From NCBI GenBank assembly GCA_029204225.1, contig CM055096.1:40619637-40683636 (forward strand): 64,000 nt of DNA, written 5' to 3'. The notes beneath the pieces were generated by a model that did not search any database, was not told the DNA's origin, and saw nothing but the letters and a program-made list of their open reading frames with translations. Source of the stretch: Diphasiastrum complanatum (taxonomy: Eukaryota > Streptophyta > Lycopodiopsida > Lycopodiales > Lycopodiaceae). Shown one piece after another: positions 56,660 to 64,000 of the stretch; the stretch's first letter is position 1; each line of letters begins with the position of its first letter. The position numbers were made by a program, and so were the translations under genes.

Positions 56660-58848
56660 TTTTCTCTTGCTTCAAGAAACGAGTACAAGTGTTGAATACA
56701 AGGTGCGTATGTTGAAGGTTCTTACACTTCTGTGGATTATTGTTGATGAAGTTATTTTTAGATATGTTGTTGGTCTTAAAGCAACACTTCATTATGATTT
56801 GACATCTTTTCGTTGCACTTCTTTATCTTGTGCTATGCCGCATTTAATACATTGCAACATAGGTATTTCGACTAGATTTCTATTCCCACATCTCTCACAT
56901 TTACTTGTGATCTTATCCATCTTAGGCAAAGTACTCTTGGTGCTCCCATTTTGTTAGCTGATACTAAGCATTTATACATTGACTATCGTGCCCTCAATCC
57001 CCTTGCTATTCAAAATGAGTACCTTATTCCCCATTGAATGACCTCTTTGATCATTTAGGCAAAGCTTCGATTTTTTTTCTTGAATCGATATCCATTTTGG
57101 TAATCATCAGATCTATACTTATCTTAGTGATAATATGAAGTCTGCTTTTTGCACTTCTTTCAGGCTATATAAGTTTCGAGATTTACCGTTGGGTGTCAAT
57201 TATGGCCGTGCTGCTTTTCAAAATGTTATGAATGATCTTGTCGACTACATCCATATGAGTCCCACTATTCTACAAATGAAAATAAATCGCTTGCTACTAT
57301 TTATGCATTAAAACAATGGAGGCATTATCTTCAATACGTTTCTTTTGATGTTTACATCGATCACGAGCCTTCTCAGGTTCTTATTTTCAAAAGATAGGTA
57401 GTGATTGACAAATTTGCTGGACATAATCTCTCCAAACATTTTACTATGATCTCCATAATCGTTCAATAAAAGTGATGGTGGTATTGGTGTTGATTCATTC
57501 TCCTGTTTGCCTGCTTATATTCACACTCTTACTAGTATCCATCTTGCCTGGTTTGATGCTCTTCCCGAAGTTTAATCTACGTGCCCAGATTTCTATATCA
57601 TTTATACCACAATCAAGATTCCTTCAAGTCTGCTATATCCGATATATTTTTATCTACCGTTGAGTTAATGTGATATGCACAAGGAGTGGGAATCGATCGA
57701 ATCGAGGAGCGGGGCATATTGTGTTTCTCAATCTTTGGATGTTAGTCATTAGATCATCTATGATGCCCATTTTTCTCATGTAAGAGATCATGACAGTTTT
57801 CGAAAATCTTTTGCTCAAGTTAAGCCATATTCGACAATGGACTGATATCTAAATGAATTCTACTTTGAGAGTTCCTCATGCACACTAAGGGCACAATACT
57901 TACCTTCTTGTTGATCAGTTCTCCAAACAAGCTTATTTTATTTTTGTCCAAGCAATTGTTACTTCTAAACAGTGCACTGGACTCTTTTTATTTGAGATAT
58001 TTCACTCTCACGATCTTCCTCATTCTAGTATTATTGATTTTGACACGCGTTTTACGTCTACTTTTTGAAATGAACCTATCTGTATATTAGATATTAATCT
58101 TTTGGTGGGGACAACTTATCATTCATCTGTTGACGTTCATCTTAAAGTTTTAAATGATATTCTTGAAGATTACTTGCGAAAGTCTGTCTCCCCTTATGGC
58201 AAAAATTGGGATCAATATTTCTGTTAGTAGCAGATTGGCATTTCACCTTCTCTCATGGTTACTCTCCTAGTCTTCCACGCATTTCTAACCTCACTGTGAC
58301 ACTCTTACCCCTATGTCATCTTATCTTACTGATATTTGCAAAATTGTTGTGAACATTTGCAACTCATACAACACTAGTACAAAACTGTTGCTAATAAACA
58401 TATATGCATGCTACCTCTAATTTGATGAAGGCCAAGATGTTTCCATTTGTTTGAGTTTTACCAAATACAAATACAAAGCTAGTCATAAATAGAGTGACAT
58501 GTTGTGTACAACTTCTCTCACCGCAAAGGCTTGTGATGTTTTTCATGTCAGTCTCATTCATACTTGTTTCTTGGGGACCCTCACGATTCCACATTTTCTA
58601 TTGACTCTTAAGTTTCTTTCTTACTTGCCCGTTTCATTCTCGGGTGTCACAATCAACAATGTTGCCACCACATACTATAACTAAAAGTTAATTTTTGTGG
58701 TTGCAGAAACTCAACTTTTGCACAAAAACCACCACCATGAGATGTGTAACCAAGAAAGAAAACTACAAACGTTGGCATAAAAGTAGCTCCATTGGTTAAA
58801 AATCCCAGTGGAAGGCCACATTGGGGTCAATGTTTTAAAGTGGGGGAG
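56660..58848 (+). mobile_element. Ty3/gypsy RT-integrase remnant (gypsy-E)
   Basis: Pieces appear in the right order on the plus strand: RT ('KHLYIDYRALNPLAIQNEYL' near 56,970-57,030; 'SDNMKSAFCTSFRLYKFRDL' and 'AAFQNVMNDLVDYIHM' near 57,130-57,260), RNase H ('ATIYALKQWRHYLQYVSFDV' near 57,290-57,350), the integrase joining region ('YDAHFSHVRDHDSFRKSFAQ' near 57,755-57,820) and core ('DQFSKQAYFIFVQAIVTSKQ'; 'STIDFDTRFTSTF'-like near 57,915-58,065; 'SVDVHLKVLNDILEDYLRKS' near 58,120-58,190). Stops and frameshifts occur every few tens of codons, so this copy is old. A purine tract (AAAGTGGGGGAG) ends at 58,848. Confidence 0.65.
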
Positions 58849-59470
58849 TGTTATGAACACACATTTTCATACTCCAAACAATATTACGAGTAGCTGCTTA
58901 CTTTTGGGACTCAACCATTTAATGGTCTTATTTTATAGAGTTCTGGGCCCCTTTTTTCAATAAGGTTATTTGAATTGGATAAGACTATTTTGAATTGGAG
59001 ATGCCCTAAAACAGGTGCGCTATAGGAAGGCTACCTCTAGAACCTCCCAAGACACTCATGTCTAAGTAGGAGCCATAGACTCTTACTTCATAATTTATTG
59101 AGTTTGATATCTTAGGCTCTTTGTAGAGGACTTTCATCTTCTCAAGGTTTTTGTTGAAGAACTTCTTGAGCTTTTGACAATTGTTGCTTTCATTAAGTTT
59201 TTTTTGTTGGAGAAAGCTTTGTGCTCCCCCTCTCTTATCTCCTCTCTCCAAAGTTCTAAGTTCTAACTTCTCTTTGTTATCTAAATTCAAAATCCACTCC
59301 TCTTCCTCTCTTCTCTCCCCCCAACTTCTCAACCCCATCTCCTCTCTACCCTTCTCTTCACTCCCTCCCCCTCTTCTTTCCTTTCTCCCTCTCTCCCATC
59401 GCCACACAAAAACTTTCCAAAGATATGGTCGCAGCAAACTAGGGTGCAAGGCCCAGAAATTAAATTTTCA
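58849..59470 (+). repeat. gypsy-E 3' LTR (right end uncertain)
   Basis: It starts TGTTATGAACACACATTTTC directly after the polypurine tract. A strongly CT-rich block (59,225-59,400) would belong to R/U5. No 5' partner was found in the window. The end is approximate. Confidence 0.5.
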
Positions 59471-60404
59471 ATAGTTTGAAATTTGTTTTGCCTTTTTGAA
59501 ACAGGCTGTTTCGAGAACTGAAGTTTTGAATGGAGTCTCGGCCTTCAAAACACCGAATTGGAAAACTATGCTATCCAATGTGGTCCCTGGACACACAGCA
59601 TGAGGGCCCATGGTGCTGCCTTCTCAATTCACCAGTCTAAGAACTGCATATGCAGGTATAGAACCTGTACCAACTCCTTTGCCTATTGCCAGAACACCTG
59701 CAGGACGTTTGCAGGCCAACATATGTCCATGGCCTGCTGCTCTCAACTTGGTCAAGGCACTTTTTTTTTTGCAAGTGTTGACATTGAGTTGTGGGCAACC
59801 AAATCAAGCGCAGTTTGGCTCTAGACCACCTTTTTTCATGCCCACGATGATTCCTACGGGGTCAGTTTCAACCATTACGGCACACCTTGCGAGATTTGAA
59901 CACCACAATCCAAATGCTTGTTTTTTTTTACATTTTCAGAAAATGGCTTCTGGGCAACCGATTCAGGTGGTGTCTGAGCCTAGAATGCATTTCCACATGC
60001 CCGCACAGGCTCCTGTGACCTTCGTTCTGCCCGTCTACGTCCGTAACACAAATTTCAAATTTCTTGCCCTAATTCCATGTTTTTTTGGGTTTAGGGTTAG
60101 AGCATCGTGCAAGCATCCGCCAGTAGCGTGGTTTAGGCCTGCACTGGACTCATAGACGCCTGCAAGGACTCCCATGCTAGCGTCAGTCGCCCGTTTTCGC
60201 TCGCACTGGAATTATTCTATCCCTCGCCCTATCTCGTGCGTTTTTTGGCAGTTGCTATGATCTTGCTAGGATCAATGTGACACGTGCTCGGATGTGTTCA
60301 GCTCTCTGTATTAGGCTGGTAATGTTTTTCAATGCAGTGTGTTTTCTTCTACTGAACGGTTGTTTGCTTGTTTTTGTTCACAGGTTTGATCTCGTGTGGA
60401 CACG
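59471..60404 (+). other. hAT element 5' region with an unidentified open frame
   Basis: This is upstream of the transposase. A 181-codon frame (59,610-60,155) is Pro/Ala/Gln-rich (ANICPWPAALNLVKALFFLQ) and contains two related segments, CGQPNQAQFGSRPPFFMPTM and SGQPIQVVSEPRMHFHMPAQ. It may be a leader exon or merely repetitive element DNA. TTCACAG just before 60,383 is a possible 3' splice site 22 bp ahead of the transposase ATG. I could not find a terminal inverted repeat. Confidence 0.3.
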
Positions 60405-60649
60405 ATGCCGGTGCAGGGCCGAGGCCTTTGGGGCGAGGTTGAGCTTACTGAGGGGGATGTGGCTATACACCATGGCTCGGGAGTCCGTAGATGGAGATGC
60501 TTGCATTGTGGTGGTCTCTTCAGAGGATCACTTACCAGGGTTAGGGCTCACTTACTGAGGGTCAGAGGGCCGGGTGGGCGGGCATTGGGCATATCTGATT
60601 GCCCCAGGATTTCCGATGAGGAGAGATAGAGGTTGTCTATTACGTACGC

Positions 60650-60770
60650 GCACGGTGCTGCATCACAGGTTTATGGTCAGGGATAGGGACAGGGACAGAG
60701 ACATGGTGCTGCATCACAGGTTTCTAGACAGGGACATGGATAGAGATAGGGACAAGGGGCAGGAGCAGCT
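60650..60770 (+). repeat. short tandem duplication in the transposase linker
   Basis: GGTGCTGCATCACAGGTTT occurs at about 60,652 and 60,704, separated by GGGACAGGGACAGAGA-type hexamer repeats. It encodes an HGAASQV-GQG-type linker interrupted by TAG codons. Confidence 0.6.
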
Positions 60771-63516
60771 GCAGGTTCACAGGCAGGGGTCACAGGTATG
60801 CAGGCACGGCCTACTACGGGTGCAGAGCCTAGTACAGCATGTTCTTGGCAGGGTTTAGGTGCAGTGCATGGTCCAGGCGGTGCCACTCCAGTTCCACCCG
60901 CAGCAGCAGGGCTTACTTCAGAGGGGAGAGTGTCACATGAGCAGGTTGGATCAGCAACAACGGGTCCTTCTCTTCCCTCCTCTTCTTCGGCGGCAGGTGT
61001 AGCACATGGTTCGACAGGTCCTTCCAGAGAGAGTGATACACCCACAGATCAGCCATCCGGTTCGCGTGTTAGACCACGAGCGCCATGTGCACAACACAGA
61101 GAGGTTAGGCCCATACAGCAGACCCTGGATCGATGCGGGTGGCAGAGAGAGCAGCATGCCCGATGCACTCGACTTGCTGGCCAGTTCTTTTACGAGTGCG
61201 GCATTTCCTTTGCTGTTGCTGACACTTGGGTGTTTAGAGAGTTTTGCGCACAGATGGCAGCCGTGGATGCTACATGGACGCCTCCCAGACGAGAGGCATT
61301 GCGAGGTAGGATGCTTCGTCAGAAGGAGGAGACCATTACGTGGGAGCTGAGTTCCATTCGCTCAGCTTGGCAGATGTAAGTACTTTGTTTTCATAAACCC
61401 ATTGCATGCGTTTAGGGTTGACTCGTGGTGCAATTTTTGCATTCGGCTAATGGGTGTTTTGTGGCAGGTATGGATGCACGATATTGAGTGATGGATGGAC
61501 CGACATTCGTCGGCGATCCGTCATCAATGTCTTGGTTTCTTGCCCGCTTGGCACAATATTTCTACGTGGCGTGGATGCCACTCGAGGTGGTGACGTCATC
61601 ACAACCGATTTTATATGGGAAGTTATCAGAGATGTTATTGTTGACATTGGAGTAGAGCATGTGGTTCAGGTTGTCACGGACAACGCTTCGAACTGCAAGC
61701 AGATGGGAGAGATTATAACGAGGGAGCACCCCAACATTGTGTGGACACCTTGTGCTGCGCATTGTATAGACTTGCTCATCCATGACCTGTGTGCACTTCC
61801 ATGGATCAGAGAGGTATTGGTTTCTCCATTTGCTATGCTATCTTGATTGACGCTTGCTCCATGCTGCTAAACACATCTCAACTACTGTCTAAATTTTTCA
61901 CTGGATGTCTGTGTTGCAGGTCACTTCTACGGTTACCAGGAAGAGGCATGTGCTGGCCCTATTCCGCACCTTCTCGCACCTGAACCTGAAGAAGCCAGCA
62001 CCCACACGCTTTGCCTTTTACTTTTTGGTGCTAGAGCGATTAGTATTAGTGAAGGACGCATTGCAGCGGATGGTTTCCAACGAGTCCTTCCGAGAGTTCA
62101 TGGATGTCCCACATGCGGCGTTTTTCCGGTCCACTGTGTTCGGTGAGCCATTCTGGAGAGATGCCGAGGAGATTACTGGGGTCCTTCTACCGCTGCGCCT
62201 GATAGACCGTGAGGGGTGCACTCTCGGCCTCATTTACGAGTTCATGGACCGCATCGGCGAGGGGATTCAGACGTCAGCCTTGGTCGAGCACAAGTATGAC
62301 TCTTCAGTGTCTAGTTTGTTGTTTCTCACTCAAGTTTGATTCGATTCTTTTATGCTATGGCAGCTATGGTTACATGATTGTTGTGATTTGCCTACTGCAG
62401 GAGGTGCGAGATCTCACGTATCTGGGAGGCCAGATGGGACTACTTCCACCGACCCATCCATGCCGTAGCCCACATATTGCACCCCTTGTGGCGTGAGACT
62501 CGGGATCGGGACGATCGGGAGCTGCACCGGGGATGGGTGGAGTACACGAAGCGCGTATGGCTTGGACCAGGTATGTGTGATAAATTGCTTGGTAGGCTAA
62601 GTACTGCAGTAGTGACTGTAGTGTGCTCATTGCTAGTGTGTGAATTCAAGAGGACTTACACGAGCCATGTTTTTTCTTCTGCCAACAGGTCCGATGCTCA
62701 CTAACATTGCATACCAGCTGCTGATCTTTGAGCGCTACCAGTTTCCTTTCGATGGAGAGCAGAGTCGGCGGAGGGAGGATATGTTGAGGCTTGTTTCGTG
62801 GTGGGGCTACCTTGGGCGCGACACAGGTGACCTGCGACGACTGGCCGAGAGAGTCCTTGCACAGGACTGTTCAGCAGGAGTTTGCGAGCGAGGAGCACCT
62901 GGGCCTTGTATCACACGCAGAAGAGGAACAGGTTGTCCATCGAGCAGTATAGGCGGTTGGTGTTTGTGAACACCAACGGCCGTATGCTGAGGCGCACACG
63001 AGGAGGGGGACAGATGCTCGAGATGAGTCACATCATCACCCCCTGTTTCTTGTTGTGCTTTGACGAACTGAATTGCTTTTGAATTATGCAATGAATTGCT
63101 GACAACAATGTATTGTTTTTGGCTGCAGGTGAACCCTGACACTTGCTTGGTGGATTCGGCAGTTGCTGCTCCTCGAGCACCACCCACGCAGGAGGAGATG
63201 GATGATGAGATCTATAGAGATCTATATAGATAGGCGCAGGCTGACGCACGGGCTCTACAATGTTTGAGGAGGGCAAACAGGCAGAGGGCTAGGGCTGAGG
63301 AGGGGGATGATGAGGGCTTGCAGGGTGGAGAGGAGCTCGGGGTTGACTATCAGGAGGAGGAGTGGGTTGAGGGGGATACAGAGGAGGATGAGGAGATGGG
63401 GGCGGAGGCACAAGGGAATGACCTGGATGACTTGCTGGTGGACCCTGATGCGGAGACAGAGGAGGAGCCAGCCATTCCTACACGTAGGCCTAGGGGGAGA
63501 CCTAGAGGTTCTGGGA

Positions 63517-63530
63517 GGGGGGGGGGGGGG
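63517..63530. repeat. poly-G tract (14 G)
   Basis: It lies in the Arg/Gly-rich tail of the transposase frame. Its length controls the downstream reading frame, and homopolymer miscounting could create or hide a frameshift. Confidence 0.9.
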
Positions 63531-63863
63531 CTGAGTTTTCTTTTTGTAGACAGGAGTGGAGCATCACAGGCAGTCGTCAGCCAGACATCATCACAGTGGG
63601 TAGGGCCATCCCAGGGCGTTGGATCACAACCACCTGACACACAGACACGCAGGGGTAGACACAGGGGTGGGGGCAGGCAGAGGGGGGACAGAGGAGGGGA
63701 GAGAGGCAGAGGCAAAGGTATAGGCAGGGGGAGGATCCAGAGCCAAAGCACGCAGCAGAGAGCCAAAGCACACGGCAGAGCCAGGGCCACACCACGACAT
63801 ATGGCTCCCTCCAATTCTGATTCATCTACAGCCCTTGGGATCTGCAGTCAGGCACAGATTTAG

Positions 63864-64000
63864 ATGATGGTTCCTACCATGACTCTGACGAGCCTTAGTT
63901 GTGTAGTTTTCATTATGTTCATGGAACATCATTGTACTCCATTTTGGTGCCATGTGGCCCGATATTATATATTACGATGATCCTATTCACAACAGTGTAA
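63864..64000 (+). other. 3' flank of the hAT transposase
   Basis: AT-rich sequence after the stop codon. No terminal inverted repeat or target duplication is visible before the window ends, so the element's 3' end probably lies outside. Confidence 0.4.

Larger units (their letters stand above)
60405..63863 (+). pseudogene. hAT-superfamily transposase (BED finger, DUF659-like), damaged
   Basis: Exons inferred: 60,405-61,375, 61,468-61,813, 61,920-62,293, 62,401-62,570, 62,689-63,022 and 63,129-63,863. The first four introns are good GT-AG joins in a single frame. The N-terminus has a BED-type finger (RRWRCLHCGGLFRGSLTRVR, then AHLLRVRG). A low-complexity Gly/Gln linker follows, then FFYECGISFAVADTWVFREF. 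The DUF659-like catalytic region reads 'GCTILSDGWTDIRRRSVINV...VVTDNASNCKQMG...WTPCAAHCIDLLIHDL'. The C-terminal dimerisation region gives RVLAQDCSAGVCER and then, in another frame, LYHTQKRNRLSIEQYRRLVF. An acidic and Arg/Gly-rich tail (RRPRGRPRGSGRGGGG, AT-hook-like) ends it. Damage: TAG at 60,627, 60,684, 60,741, 60,747 and 63,231; a frameshift at about 62,890; an apparent GT>AT change at the fifth donor (63,023). It is GC-richer than its surroundings. Confidence 0.8.

Noticed and set aside
59610-60155. A separate host gene upstream of the hAT transposase
   Set aside because: The open frame is Pro/Ala/Gln-rich with an internal repeat and no recognisable domain or splice pattern; more likely transposon leader DNA.
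60677-61045. 122-codon minus-strand frame rich in Pro/Ala/Cys
   Set aside because: It is antisense to the transposase linker and an effect of GC-rich repeat composition.
63350-63814. 154-codon minus-strand Leu/Pro-rich frame
   Set aside because: It is antisense to the acidic and Arg/Gly tail of the transposase.
60405-63863. TAG read as a sense codon (code change or programmed readthrough)
   Set aside because: The host genes here use normal stops (RCC1 and the protease end with TAG), and the TAG codons sit in CAG-rich repeats of a transposon, so C>T decay is the simpler cause.

Overview
This 64 kb window looks like nuclear DNA of a land plant. The protein families are plant ones, introns are spliceosomal (GT-AG), the sequence is AT-rich with long CT/GA tracts, and LTR retrotransposon debris of both main superfamilies (Ty1/copia and Ty3/gypsy) is dense. 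The sequence alone does not fix the species. I see no rRNA, tRNA, CRISPR or bacterial-type gene organisation.

Host genes are few. The one complete gene is a minus-strand RCC1-family (beta-propeller) gene at 23,065-25,478. Five exons with good splice sites join into one 538-residue frame. A possible TATA promoter and CT-rich leader lie about 5.8 kb upstream, near 31.3 kb. Three other host genes are broken or partial: a nepenthesin/CDR1-type aspartic protease (8,972-10,278; frameshift plus internal deletion), the first two exons of the Mediator subunit MED11 (51,511-51,823), and an N-terminal piece of the spliceosomal factor MOS4/BCAS2/SPF27 (7,079-7,285, minus).

Layout: 1-2.5 kb, two gypsy remnants back to back. 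2.7-4.75 kb, a copia element with both LTRs but most of its interior deleted. 6.4-6.8 kb, a 56-bp minisatellite. 7-10.3 kb, the MOS4 piece and the protease pseudogene. 11-12.3 kb, a copia remnant. 12.7-15.0 kb, two convergent protein-like remnants that I cannot identify. 15.5-17.0 kb, recurring CACACGTGTG palindromes. 18.1-21.1 kb, two copia elements in opposite orientation. 21.6-22.0 kb, a long foldback repeat. 23-25.5 kb, the RCC1 gene. 25.5-34.6 kb, low-information sequence with GA/CT arrays and a transposase-like remnant. 34.6-49.8 kb, nested gypsy and copia debris. 51.5 kb, MED11 exons. 52.6-59.5 kb, copia and gypsy LTRs with decayed interiors. 60.4-63.9 kb, a hAT-type transposase gene (BED finger, DUF659-like region, C-terminal dimerisation region) with introns but also nonsense and frameshift damage.

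The mobile genes do not form a pathway with the host genes. The main story is repeated insertion and decay. Three elements keep both LTRs but have lost everything between the 5' LTR and the middle of pol. The nonsense codons found in the hAT frame are all TAG, as cytosine deamination at CAG would give. A coding-like frame at 44.1-43.3 kb runs in frame into a copia integrase fragment. All assignments come from reading the sequence; no alignment or database search was run.
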